DNA from: Paenibacillaceae bacterium
GTDB lineage: Bacteria > Bacillota > Bacilli > Paenibacillales > Paenibacillaceae
Assembly (NCBI GenBank): GCA_004134985.1
Contig: REGQ01000012.1
Location: 62,001-126,000 of the forward strand
Direction: 5' to 3'
DNA length: 64,000 bases
In this document: positions 49,664 to 59,239 of the stretch, piece by piece
Layout of the letters: every line of letters starts with the position of its first letter
Numbering within the stretch: position 1 is the stretch's first letter
Notes under the pieces: model-generated
Database searches by the model: none
What the model was told of the DNA's origin: nothing
Seen by the model: the letters and a program-made list of their open reading frames with translations, nothing else
Position numbers and translations under genes: made by a program

Positions 49664-51757
49664 ATGAAAGTGTCCAATAGACAACGAAAAATATTGGAAG
49701 TGCTGCTGAACGGGCGCGAAGAAGTAACTGCAGGCCAACTCGCGCAAGCTGTCCAGATCAGTTCCCGTACGATTCATCGCGAATTGCAGGAGCTTGAACC
49801 CGAGCTGCACGCTTATGGCTTGTCACTGGTCAAGAAATCGGGCCTTGGCATCCTGCTCGAAGGAGACGAACAGCAGATTAGCAAGTTTCAATCCGAGCTG
49901 CGCGAATCGGATACGGAAACCTATTCGCCGGATGAACGGAAACTGTTAATGCTGAGTGTGCTGTTGGAGGAAGAGGAGCCGGTCAAATTGTTTTCGTTGG
50001 CTCGTGAAGCACAAGCGGCCATTCCGACCGTCAGCCGCGACCTGGAGGAGTTGGAGCCCCAGTTAAAGCAAGGCGGTCTGCAGCTCATTCGGAAACGGGG
50101 CTATGGAGTGGAAATTACCGGCGCGGAAACGGCCAAGCGCAGCTTTATTGTAATGCTGGCTGAACGCTATTTGGAACATTCGGATTTCCTAAGCTCCGCA
50201 TCGCCGGGACAGACCGATCTGTGGCCGACAACGCGCAAACTGCTGCATCTGGTTGGCAAAGACGCGTTCATGGCAATTGAACAATCATTATGGCAGCAAA
50301 ATGAAGCATGGCTCAAACGGCTGAACGAAGCGGATTACACAAGACTGCTTATCCGGCTTTCCGTAGCGGTGATTAGAATCAAACGTGGACACCGCATTGG
50401 GGAAAAAATCGTTGAGAGGGCAGCTGCACAACGCGTTTCAGCTGCAACGGCAGACAACATCGCGCGTTTCGCAGCCTCGCTCGGGCTGGAGGAACTGTCT
50501 TACAACGAGGCGTCATATATTCAACGCCTGTTCACGGAAGCGGAGGAGCGGGCGGAGGCTGCCTCCCCGATTATGCTGGACAATGAGGGGCTGGAGCTTG
50601 CCGAGCGGACATTCGGGTTTATCCGCACAATCGAACGTGTGTTGGCTATTCCACTTAGCAAGGACCGGTCGCTGCTTGACGGATTGATCCGCCACCTGGG
50701 TTCAGCCTTGCAGCGGCTTCGCCAAGGGGAAGCCATTCGCAACCCGCTGCTCGGTCAGATCAAAAAGGATTACGCTACACTGTTCAATACCGTCCGTGCC
50801 AATGCGCAGGAAATCGCCAGGGATATCGCGATACCGGACGAGGAAATCGGCTATCTGGTGATGCATTTCGGAGCGGCGATTGAACGCTGGAAACTGACCC
50901 CTGGCAATGTCAGGGCACTGCTTGTCTGCATGAGCGGTATCGGTTCATCCAAGCTGCTCGCAGTACGGATTACGAAGGAAATCCCGCAAATTCAACTGCT
51001 CGGTCACTACTCCTGGTATGAAGCCTCGCGCATGCCGCGGGACCGCTACGACCTGATCGTATCGACCGTCGATCTCCCGATCGAATCGGATCGCTACATC
51101 AAGCTTAGTCCGCTGCTGACGCGCGAGGAAACGGAAAGGCTGAGACGGCATGTCCGTGAACTGTCCTTGTCGATCAATAATACTACGCCTGCAGCTGTAC
51201 CGGACAAGGAACGGGGGGCCTGGGAGCGGCTGCAGATGATGGAGCGGTACGCTTCCGAAATGATCGTCATCCTGGAGCGATTTCAAGTGTATCGGCCGGA
51301 TCGGGAACTGGCTGCCGGCGACTTGCGCCGCCTGATGGATGAACTGGTGGAAATCATGCTGCCCGAGGAACGTAAGGAACGGCGTAATCACATTGCAGAG
51401 CAGCTGTTCGAACGGGAAGCCCGAGGTAGTGTGTATCTCCCCGACAGTGCGCTTGCTTTCTTTCATACCCGCAGTGAATGGGTGCAGGAGCCGATCATTG
51501 CGTTGTTTCAATTTGATACCCCGCAGCTTCTTAGCCAGGAAACGCGCAACGAGGCAGGACAAATTTTTATTATGCTTGCTCCTGCTGCGCTGAACAAGCA
51601 GGCGCTTGAGGTGCTGAGTGAAATCAGCGCAATGCTGCTGCAGGAAGATATGGCTGAAGAACTGGAGAAAGGCGATGCCGACAGTATCCGGTCGTTTATA
51701 TCGCGCAACATGGAAGCTTACATGAAAACAAAACTGGAATGGAGCGAACAATCATGA
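49664..51757 (+). CDS. mtlR: Mannitol operon activator MtlR (PRD regulator)
   Basis: A 697-residue BglG/DeoR-type PTS-controlled activator: two N-terminal winged helices (residues 4-60 and about 85-150; GQLAQAVQISSRTIHRELQELEPEL), PRD1 and PRD2 (about 180-410; the second contains GYLVMHFGAAIER), an EIIB-gat-like domain (LVCMSGIGSSKLLAVRI) and a C-terminal EIIA-like domain (GSVYLPDSALAFFHTRS). It senses mannitol flux through phosphorylation by HPr and EIIB and activates the operon. ATG 49664 is 8 bases from GGGAGG. It overlaps mtlF by 4 bases. Confidence 0.92.
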   Translation: MKVSNRQRKILEVLLNGREEVTAGQLAQAVQISSRTIHRELQELEPELHAYGLSLVKKSGLGILLEGDEQQISKFQSELRESDTETYSPDERKLLMLSVLLEEEEPVKLFSLAREAQAAIPTVSRDLEELEPQLKQGGLQLIRKRGYGVEITGAETAKRSFIVMLAERYLEHSDFLSSASPGQTDLWPTTRKLLHLVGKDAFMAIEQSLWQQNEAWLKRLNEADYTRLLIRLSVAVIRIKRGHRIGEKIVERAAAQRVSAATADNIARFAASLGLEELSYNEASYIQRLFTEAEERAEAASPIMLDNEGLELAERTFGFIRTIERVLAIPLSKDRSLLDGLIRHLGSALQRLRQGEAIRNPLLGQIKKDYATLFNTVRANAQEIARDIAIPDEEIGYLVMHFGAAIERWKLTPGNVRALLVCMSGIGSSKLLAVRITKEIPQIQLLGHYSWYEASRMPRDRYDLIVSTVDLPIESDRYIKLSPLLTREETERLRRHVRELSLSINNTTPAAVPDKERGAWERLQMMERYASEMIVILERFQVYRPDRELAAGDLRRLMDELVEIMLPEERKERRNHIAEQLFEREARGSVYLPDSALAFFHTRSEWVQEPIIALFQFDTPQLLSQETRNEAGQIFIMLAPAALNKQALEVLSEISAMLLQEDMAEELEKGDADSIRSFISRNMEAYMKTKLEWSEQS

Positions 51758-52188
51758 GCATACTCACAAAAGAAACCGTTAAACTGAACGCGAAGGTTAA
51801 AGACAAGTTCGAGGCTATCCGTCTCGCGGGTCAACTACTCGTTCAGGCAGGACACGTTCCGGAGCCATATGTGGAAAAAATGATCGAGCGGGAAAAAGTA
51901 TCGTCTACTTATCTTGGCGGAGGGCTGGCCATGCCGCATGGAACGAATGACTCCAAAGGGCTGATCCGTTCGACCGGGATATCTGTCATCGTGCTCGCGG
52001 ATGAAGTTGCGTTCGGCGATGAGCCGGCTCGCCTCGTTATCGGGCTGGCGGCTGTTGGAGATGAGCATTTGGATATATTGTCGAGCATTGCTGTACTCGT
52101 ATCGGATGAAGACGACATGCAGCGCATTATAAACGCATCGTCCGAGGAAGAGCTTATCGCTATATTTGAAGCGGGTATGGAGGCATGA
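51754..52188 (+). CDS. mtlF: Mannitol-specific PTS enzyme IIA
   Basis: A 144-residue PTS IIA of the mannitol/fructose family, with phospho-His62 in GGLAMPHGTND. It passes phosphate from HPr to Cys398 of MtlA. ATG 51754 overlaps the mtlR stop (ATGA) and follows GGAGCG; ATG 51739 is inside mtlR without a better site. It overlaps mtlD in the same way. Confidence 0.92.
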   Translation: MSILTKETVKLNAKVKDKFEAIRLAGQLLVQAGHVPEPYVEKMIEREKVSSTYLGGGLAMPHGTNDSKGLIRSTGISVIVLADEVAFGDEPARLVIGLAAVGDEHLDILSSIAVLVSDEDDMQRIINASSEEELIAIFEAGMEA

Positions 52189-53336
52189 AGGCGGTCCACT
52201 TCGGCGGGGGCAATATCGGACGGGGATTTATCGGCCTGCTGTTGTCGCAGGCAGGCTACCGTGTTCAATTCGTCGATGTTGATGCCCAGCTTGTCCAACT
52301 GCTGAACGAGCGCGGGCAGTATGTCGTTGAGCTTGCTGGCGATCAGGCAGAGACGATACTTGTCGATCAGGTTAGCGCCATCGATGGGAAGGATGGAGAG
52401 CTTGTCGCGAAATCTGTGGCTGAAGCGGATATCGTTACGACGGCGGTTGGCGTCAATGTCCTGCCCTTAATTGCGGGCAATATAGCGGAAGGGATTCGCA
52501 GAAGGTTGAAAGGGGCATCTTCCCCGCTAACGGTTATTGCATGTGAAAATACAATTGGCGGCAGCACGCAGCTTAAATCGCTTGTCTATGCGAACTTGGC
52601 CGCGGAACTGCAAGCGCGCGCTGATCAATACATCGTCTTTCCTGATGCGGCGGTTGACCGGATTGTACCGCTCCAGCAGAACGAAGACCGGCTGAGAGTC
52701 GTTGTTGAACCATTCTATGAATGGGTCGTTGAACGTCCTGTCATGTCGGACGGGTTTTGCGAAATTCCCGGGGTGCACTATGTGGAGGGCCTTAAGCCCT
52801 TCATTGAAAGAAAACTGTTTACCGTCAATACGGGCCATTGCTGTGCTGCATATACGGGTTACTTGCAAGGTTATGTGACTATTCAGGATGCGATGGCGGA
52901 TCAAGCTATCTATGCGGAGGTGCGAGGAGCATTAAATGAGACTGGGGCGGCCTTAATTCAGCAGTATGGATTTGACCCTGCTAATCATCAACAGTATATC
53001 GACAAAATTTTGCAGCGGTTCCGCAACCCCTATCTAACAGACGAGGTCGTTCGGGTAGGGCGGTCGCCGATTCGCAAGTTATCGCCAGACGACCGGCTTG
53101 TCCGCCCAGCTGTTATTGCCCGTTCCTTCGGAATTGATACGCCACACTTGGCCAAAGCGATGGCTGCGGCATTGCGGTTCGATTACGCGGAAGACCCGGA
53201 AGCTGTCCAAATACAGCAGAGCTTGCAGGAGCGGGGAGCGAGTGCGACTATATTCAACTATACGGGACTGGCAGGCGGGCATCCTTTGCATGAAGCCGTT
53301 TTGTCGGCCTACGAACAGTTGCATCGGCTGCACTAA
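52185..53336 (+). CDS. mtlD: Mannitol-1-phosphate 5-dehydrogenase
   Basis: A 383-residue enzyme that oxidises mannitol-1-phosphate to fructose-6-phosphate with NAD. The N-terminal Rossmann motif is AVHFGGGNIGRGFIG (3-17) followed by D at the end of strand two (VQFVDVD). The C-terminal domain has KLFTVNTGHCCAAYTGYLQG, which carries the catalytic Lys of the long-chain mannitol dehydrogenase family. It is translationally coupled to mtlF. Confidence 0.93.
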   Translation: MKAVHFGGGNIGRGFIGLLLSQAGYRVQFVDVDAQLVQLLNERGQYVVELAGDQAETILVDQVSAIDGKDGELVAKSVAEADIVTTAVGVNVLPLIAGNIAEGIRRRLKGASSPLTVIACENTIGGSTQLKSLVYANLAAELQARADQYIVFPDAAVDRIVPLQQNEDRLRVVVEPFYEWVVERPVMSDGFCEIPGVHYVEGLKPFIERKLFTVNTGHCCAAYTGYLQGYVTIQDAMADQAIYAEVRGALNETGAALIQQYGFDPANHQQYIDKILQRFRNPYLTDEVVRVGRSPIRKLSPDDRLVRPAVIARSFGIDTPHLAKAMAAALRFDYAEDPEAVQIQQSLQERGASATIFNYTGLAGGHPLHEAVLSAYEQLHRLH

Positions 53337-53358
53337 GGGAAGAAAGGACTGAAGAGCC

Positions 53359-55086
53359 ATGACATATGTCTATAAAGGAATTGGCGCGTCGCCAGGAATG
53401 GCTGCGGCGCAAGTCTTTGTTTATCACCAGGACGATTATGTACCTGCCGAGAGCAAGACACAGAACCCCGAGTCGGAAGCGGCGCGCTTCAAAGCCGCGA
53501 TTCATGAGGTGCGTGCGGAGCTGGAGCAGATTCGCAACGCAACGGAAGCCAGATTAGGGGCGGATAAAGCGGAGATTTTCGAGGGACATCTGATGATATT
53601 GGAGGACCCCGATCTGATCGATGCGGTGCTGGAAAAAGTTGAAGGGGAAGCCGTCAATGCTGAATTTGCCCTGTACGCGGTCTCCCGATCGTTTATTGAA
53701 ATACTGAGCCAGGCGGAAGGTGAATACTTGCGTGAGCGCGCCGCGGATGTCCGGGACGTATGCGGCAAAATTATGAATCGCCTGCGCGGTACGGAACAGC
53801 AGGATCTATCCTCCTTAACCGGGGAATGGATTATCGTTGCTGAAGATTTATCGCCTTCGGATACAGCCAAGCTTAACCTGGATTGTGTAAAAGGGCTCGT
53901 AACCGAAATTGGCAGCCGTACATCCCATTCGGCCATCATGGCACGTTCATTGGGCATCCCCGCTGTTGTTGGGGCCGGGCCGCAGCTTCGTCAAGTGGAG
54001 ACGGGCGCATGGGCAGTTTTGGATGCCGTGGAAGGACAATTGCTTGTGAATCCGAGCGAGGAAGAGCAAGCGCGATTCACGGAGAAGAAGGGCCGCTATG
54101 AACAGCGGCAAGCCGAGCTGGCGCAATGGGTGAGCCGGAGCACGGCTACCCTCGACGGTCACCATGTGGAACTGGCCGCTAACATCGGGAAGCTTGAGGA
54201 TGTCCAGAAAGCGCTGGACAATGGGGCAGAGGCGATTGGACTTTTTCGTACCGAATTTCTTTACATGGGCCGTAGCACACTTCCTTCGGAGGAGGAGCAA
54301 TTCAAAAGCTATAAATATGTACTGGAGAAAATGGAGGGAAAACCCGTTGTCATTCGTACGCTGGATATTGGTGGAGACAAGGAGCTTCCTTACTTAAATC
54401 TTCCGAAGGAAAGCAATCCTTTTCTTGGACAGCGAGCGCTGCGCCTTTGTCTGGAACGGCCGGACATCTTCCGCACGCAGCTTCGCGCACTGCTCAGGGC
54501 CAGCCGCTTCGGCAACCTGAAGATTATGTTCCCGATGATTGCTGTCAAGAGCGAGCTGCTTGAAGCGAAACGACTGCTGGCAGAGGAGCGAAGCAAGCTG
54601 GTGGCTGAGGGTGCCGAACTGGCCGAAAACATTGAAATTGGCATGATGATTGAAGTTCCGGCAGCTGCAATTACGGCGGATTTGTTCGCCAAGGAAGTCG
54701 ATTTCTTCAGCATTGGCACGAATGATTTGATTCAATATACGATGGCTGCCGACCGCATGAATGAGACGGTGTCTTATTTGTACCAGCCGTGCCACCCGTC
54801 CATACTGCGGCTCATCCGGATCGTTATTGAAGCCGCGCGTAAAGAAGGCAAATGGGTTGGCATGTGTGGGGAAATGGCAAGCGATGAAACAGCCATTCCG
54901 TTGCTGCTCGGTATGGGGCTGCACGAATTCAGCATGAGCGCGGGCGCAATACTCCCGTCCAGGGAGATGATTGGACAGTTGTCCAGGGAGGCTTGGTCAG
55001 TTCTCGCCGATGAGGCAGCGGACTTGTCCACCCAGGAAGAGATCCAGTCGTTCGTCCGCAAACAGAAGCCAGGAGGGCAAAACTGA
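53359..55086 (+). CDS. ptsI: PTS enzyme I (phosphoenolpyruvate-protein phosphotransferase)
   Basis: A 575-residue complete enzyme I: an HPr-binding helical insert (about 35-145), the phospho-His domain with H190 in GSRTSHSAIMARSLGIPAVVG, and a PEP-binding TIM barrel (TLDIGGDKELPYL, NPFLGQRALRL, GTNDLIQYTMAADR, MCGEMASDE). It draws phosphate from PEP and hands it to the HPr encoded next. Having it inside the mannitol operon, 22 bases after mtlD, makes the operon self-sufficient. Confidence 0.93.
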   Translation: MTYVYKGIGASPGMAAAQVFVYHQDDYVPAESKTQNPESEAARFKAAIHEVRAELEQIRNATEARLGADKAEIFEGHLMILEDPDLIDAVLEKVEGEAVNAEFALYAVSRSFIEILSQAEGEYLRERAADVRDVCGKIMNRLRGTEQQDLSSLTGEWIIVAEDLSPSDTAKLNLDCVKGLVTEIGSRTSHSAIMARSLGIPAVVGAGPQLRQVETGAWAVLDAVEGQLLVNPSEEEQARFTEKKGRYEQRQAELAQWVSRSTATLDGHHVELAANIGKLEDVQKALDNGAEAIGLFRTEFLYMGRSTLPSEEEQFKSYKYVLEKMEGKPVVIRTLDIGGDKELPYLNLPKESNPFLGQRALRLCLERPDIFRTQLRALLRASRFGNLKIMFPMIAVKSELLEAKRLLAEERSKLVAEGAELAENIEIGMMIEVPAAAITADLFAKEVDFFSIGTNDLIQYTMAADRMNETVSYLYQPCHPSILRLIRIVIEAARKEGKWVGMCGEMASDETAIPLLLGMGLHEFSMSAGAILPSREMIGQLSREAWSVLADEAADLSTQEEIQSFVRKQKPGGQN

Positions 55087-55346
55087 TGATATCACAAACA
55101 TTTACCGTTATTAATCCAACCGGCTTTCACGTTCGGCCGACCAAGGCGTTCGTTCAGGCCGCGTCATCGTTTCCTTGTAAAATCAGCGTAATCAGCAAGG
55201 GGAAGAAAGTAAATGGCAAAAGCTCGCTTAGCATGCTGACGCTGGCTATTGCCGCCCAGGAAGAAGTGACGCTGGAAGTCGACGGCGACCAGGAAGCGGA
55301 GGCGCTGGAGCGTCTGGGCCAGTTGCTGACGGACATTTATGAATAA
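55086..55346 (+). CDS. ptsH: HPr phosphocarrier protein
   Basis: An 86-residue HPr with active-site H15 in NPTGFHVRP and the regulatory S46 in NGKSS, so it could also be a target of HPr kinase. The residues after S46 (SLSML) differ from the usual IMGVMSL, as expected of an operon-specific paralogue. The ATG overlaps the enzyme I stop by one base, with AGGAGGG upstream. Confidence 0.92.
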   Translation: MISQTFTVINPTGFHVRPTKAFVQAASSFPCKISVISKGKKVNGKSSLSMLTLAIAAQEEVTLEVDGDQEAEALERLGQLLTDIYE

Positions 55347-55415
55347 GCACAGCGTGTGGTTGACTGCCATGAATCACTTCTCTAGTTAATGAGTTGAAAT
55401 GAGATTCTATAATTA

Positions 55416-55470
55416 ACAACCCGCAAACCCGGATGGCTAAAAAGGCGTTCTGGATTTGTGGGTTTTTTGT
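55416..55470 (+). terminator. Terminator of the mannitol operon
   Basis: AACCCGCAAA (55418-55427) pairs with TTTGTGGGTT (55455-55464, one G.U) and is followed by a T-rich tail. It separates the mannitol operon from the TerB-helicase operon. Confidence 0.8.
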
Positions 55471-55633
55471 TGTTCTATTCGTTCGACAAAAGACTAATAA
55501 TATTGACAAGTAAATTGGTTGAATCGGCTTTTATAGTGCTAAATTTGTTATTTTTTGATAGTATAAATCTATGGGAAATGATTCCAAGGAAAAACTACAT
55601 TTTTCATGATCTATAGGTTCAAAGGGGTGCATA

Positions 55634-58600
55634 ATGTCATTATTTTCGTTTCTTTTTAATAAAGAGCCTTATCTGTTAAAAGTACGTTTTGATAGCGGGA
55701 ATTGCCTATTAATTGAAGCTTCTCGCAACGGAAAATTCGTGCCGATTTGCAAGGCGGCTCGAAATTTGCCCCGTAACCGTGTCCCTATTTTTATCATGAA
55801 AACTACGGAGCCCGTTCTATTGCTTCATCCTATTGACTGGGTTCGAGTGCAAGATGTTATTAATGAGCTAGCAAGGACTGCCAATTCAAAAAAAGTTCAA
55901 ATCAGCATAGACGACAAAGTTAGAGATTTAATAGTGAGTGAGCCGCCCAAAAATTTTCAACTTATCTATCAATGGGACGACAAGCGCTCTGTTTTATTAG
56001 GTCGCTTTACAGAAGGTGTACAATATTTGGGTCAATGTTGGTTTATCCAAGGCAAACATCTATGGCGACTTAATGATGTGGAAGACCAGGAAATATCCCG
56101 CTTGTTAAGGCCCATTCCCAACAATCAACTTATTTATTTTATGGAGGATATATTGCCTGTTGTTAAAAAACGGGGTATCCCAGTATCTTTTCCCTTTAGT
56201 TTGGAACGGGAGCCTGCAGTTAGCATTGTCATTCAAAATGTTACATCAGATGAAATAAAAATTGGGTTAAAAAAGCTGGTAAACGATCCTCATATAATAA
56301 ATGGATTAAAAGGTTTCGTTATTGATGGCTCCATTATTCGACCAAGTTTGGAGTCATCCATTATTGAAATGTTGTTTCCTCAGGGAACAACGCGTATTTT
56401 GAGTGGGGAGGACATTCCAACCTTCGTATTACAGGCTTTAAACGAGTGGAACTTATTTGTCGACAAGGGTGATGTGTCCAAATTAGAAGAACATTCTGTG
56501 TACCAAAGTGCTGAATTGATTCTTGAGGGTAGTTACAGAGTTAAAAATGGCGTTGGTGAAACTTACGCTGTTGCCAAAGTACGTATGGCAGGTCAATTGA
56601 TTAGTGCGGCCGAGCTGTCTCAACAAGTTAAGCCAGACATCCGTTTTTTGCGTGTTCAAAATGGTTGGGTTCCGGTTGAGAGACTAAAAGAAATCGGCAT
56701 TGGACAAATGGGGCGTATGATTAATGGGCAGTCTTTGGAGAGCAAATATAAGTTGTCTCCGCAAGATATAATTTTCTGGGGGAGCGAGCGCTTACAGGGC
56801 CCTTGGGAAGAACTGTGCTTGCCGGAACTTGAATGGCCCCAAGGAAAAAACCAACCTGTATTTCAGCATGCGTTGTTTTTGAGCAAATGGGGAATAAATG
56901 GGGGCGTTTTTGGAGGAGTGCATTCATGCGCAGTTGAGTTAAGATGTTTTTGGGAAGAGATCCTTCGTGAATCTCCTGCTAGTCGTATCTTAATAATAGC
57001 AAAAAAAAATACGCTTGAAACGCTAAAGGAACAATGGGATTCTGCGTCTATGTTGTGGCTTACGGGGAATAAAAAGGACTCTTCTGTGGCCGGAAATTGG
57101 AGAGGGGTACTTATTGCAACCTCTACTATGCTTGCCAATCACACTCAGTTGAGAAATGCGAATATAGATATCCTTATTATGATAGAGCCGGACGAAATGA
57201 CTAAATCGAGCACCACACAAGTATTCCGTAACCTGGATGGATTGAAAACGAGGTTGCGTCTGGCAATCTATTCAGAAGCAGCTCATTTGAAGCAACAGTC
57301 GACACGAATAGCGCATATGAAATTACTTAAAGTTCCATCTGCTCGATTGGAACCGTATGTCCTGTTGGACCGAGGACGACCTGTTCCTGCTTTGCCTAAG
57401 CCTTATAAAATGGTCAAGCAACAAATGACTACTTTTCAGGCAAATGACTTTGCAGAGATAGAAATATCAGGGTTTGAACGGATGGTTGCCGTTCCTACAA
57501 AAGGCTCTGTAATGCAGCCTACTCAAAATGCTTCTTATGGCCGAAACGTAGTGATTCAAACTGCGGTAACATACGAGAGCAGCGAAGGACAATTCAGCAG
57601 ACGGGCAAAACAACTGGAAAATCATGTGGAAGCGAAAGCAGCGTTCGTCCCTTTTATGGCGTACTGGCCAACTTATGATAATATGACGCGAGATCAAAGC
57701 AAATGGTATTTTTATTGGAGAAACGAAGTTCGACAGCGTCGATATCCTCATACCGATTTATCATATATCTTCCTTTTAATTTATGAATTGATTAATGGAA
57801 TCGGTTGGCGAACTCCCCTTCAGGGATATAGATGTTTCATGGATGTGTGGATGGCCTACCGTGATCAGTATCCGAAGCTGGACTACTATCTTGTGGATTG
57901 GACAGCAGACTTTGTTTGGGTAAACCAGTTAAACATTTCGACAGAAGAAGTTTTAGGTTTTGCTTCCTCAGGGTGGTCCAGTGAATGGAGAGATATGGAG
58001 CTTTTGCGACTCTTCCGTGCGGAACCATTGGAACTATCGTATACGGCAATCAGCAGCCTTTCCAACTATGACGAAAGAAGAAGTAAATTCTATGCTGAGA
58101 GCGGGAAGGAAGTTATTGAAGCCTATATTCCCAAAGTGATGACTATGGTTGATGCTTATTTGAAAAAGCAGCAGGGTTTACGGACCATTGAATTATTTAA
58201 TCCTGGCGCGCCGCGGCAGAGAGAAAAGACGCTTTTTCAAAGCGCTGTATATGACTCCTCAATTTACGGACAAACGATTGTTTTAACGGTAACGAATATT
58301 AGTCGCCATGAGCCACTCCGTGATTTTGTCACTCAGGTAATCAGAGCTGCGGAAAATAAACTACGTGAACTGACAGGTTACAAAAACAAATTGCGGGGAG
58401 TGGCACTTGATCCTGAAATTGATACTTTAATCTGTCGGTACTTGGAACGGGAAATGGGGCAGGACATAAAAATAACTGCCGTAGATCCGGTCGTTAAAAT
58501 CAATGCGGACAAGCTTGAACAACTAATAAAAGATTCAGATGCGGTGCGCGAGATGCTTACTACTGAAAGGAATGAAACCGATGATTTTAAAAAAACTGAT

Positions 58601-59233
58601 GCCACATTAAATGAAGTCGCTGCAGAATGGGAACGCCCAGAAGATACACCTGAAGGTTTGCTGACTGAATTACAACCGATGTCAAAAGTTTTGAACTCCC
58701 TGTCTGATGGACAAATTTCATTATTAAAGGCATTAGAAAAAGGTAACTGGGAAATGGAAGAATACGAGTTGTTGCAAGTCGTCGGTGAATTGATGATTGC
58801 GTTACAGATTGACGATATTAATGCTTTGGCACTTAACCAGCTAGGGTCCCTGTTAATTGTCCATGAAGGCTTAAAAATAATTGTAGAGGATGACTATCGT
58901 GACGAGCTTGAATATTTGTTTATTCATCACAAATTTGTGAATGGGGAATATGAGTGCGAACTGGTATGGGAGATTGCGACAAATTCAGAGCCCGTGGTAC
59001 AGCAATTGTCTGATCTTCTAAGACCGGAACATCTTGAAGTACTGTTTGCACTGAAAAACGGAGCGGCCATGTTTGAAATACAACAGATTGCGGATCGAAT
59101 TGGTACGATGCCCGAACTGATCATAGATGAGATTAACGATGCGTCTATGGAGACAATTGGTGATTTAGTTGTCGTAGATGGCGTTATCGTCGAAGAGTAT
59201 CACAATTTATTTGAGAATTTAAGAGAGAGGTGA
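55634..59233 (+). CDS. TerB_N/TerB_C-domain protein with possible degenerate helicase core
   Basis: This is a 1199-residue protein, ATG 55634 after AAAGGGG. Residues about 675-725 match TerB_N (YWPTYDNMTRDQSKWYFYWR, then RRYPHTDLSYIFLLIYELIN). The C-terminal 200 residues (ISLLKALEKGNWEMEEYELL onward) look like TerB_C. Residues about 400-590 resemble the ATPase core of SNF2-type helicases in layout (RILIIAKKNTLETLKEQW, GVLIATSTMLANHTQL, IDILIMIEPDEM), but no Walker A is visible there. The first 390 residues are not recognised. It is the first gene of an operon with an AAA ATPase and a helicase; the sequence is AT-richer than its neighbours. The role is inferred: DNA processing or defence. Confidence 0.72.
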   Translation: MSLFSFLFNKEPYLLKVRFDSGNCLLIEASRNGKFVPICKAARNLPRNRVPIFIMKTTEPVLLLHPIDWVRVQDVINELARTANSKKVQISIDDKVRDLIVSEPPKNFQLIYQWDDKRSVLLGRFTEGVQYLGQCWFIQGKHLWRLNDVEDQEISRLLRPIPNNQLIYFMEDILPVVKKRGIPVSFPFSLEREPAVSIVIQNVTSDEIKIGLKKLVNDPHIINGLKGFVIDGSIIRPSLESSIIEMLFPQGTTRILSGEDIPTFVLQALNEWNLFVDKGDVSKLEEHSVYQSAELILEGSYRVKNGVGETYAVAKVRMAGQLISAAELSQQVKPDIRFLRVQNGWVPVERLKEIGIGQMGRMINGQSLESKYKLSPQDIIFWGSERLQGPWEELCLPELEWPQGKNQPVFQHALFLSKWGINGGVFGGVHSCAVELRCFWEEILRESPASRILIIAKKNTLETLKEQWDSASMLWLTGNKKDSSVAGNWRGVLIATSTMLANHTQLRNANIDILIMIEPDEMTKSSTTQVFRNLDGLKTRLRLAIYSEAAHLKQQSTRIAHMKLLKVPSARLEPYVLLDRGRPVPALPKPYKMVKQQMTTFQANDFAEIEISGFERMVAVPTKGSVMQPTQNASYGRNVVIQTAVTYESSEGQFSRRAKQLENHVEAKAAFVPFMAYWPTYDNMTRDQSKWYFYWRNEVRQRRYPHTDLSYIFLLIYELINGIGWRTPLQGYRCFMDVWMAYRDQYPKLDYYLVDWTADFVWVNQLNISTEEVLGFASSGWSSEWRDMELLRLFRAEPLELSYTAISSLSNYDERRSKFYAESGKEVIEAYIPKVMTMVDAYLKKQQGLRTIELFNPGAPRQREKTLFQSAVYDSSIYGQTIVLTVTNISRHEPLRDFVTQVIRAAENKLRELTGYKNKLRGVALDPEIDTLICRYLEREMGQDIKITAVDPVVKINADKLEQLIKDSDAVREMLTTERNETDDFKKTDATLNEVAAEWERPEDTPEGLLTELQPMSKVLNSLSDGQISLLKALEKGNWEMEEYELLQVVGELMIALQIDDINALALNQLGSLLIVHEGLKIIVEDDYRDELEYLFIHHKFVNGEYECELVWEIATNSEPVVQQLSDLLRPEHLEVLFALKNGAAMFEIQQIADRIGTMPELIIDEINDASMETIGDLVVVDGVIVEEYHNLFENLRER

Positions 59234-59239
59234 GCATGA

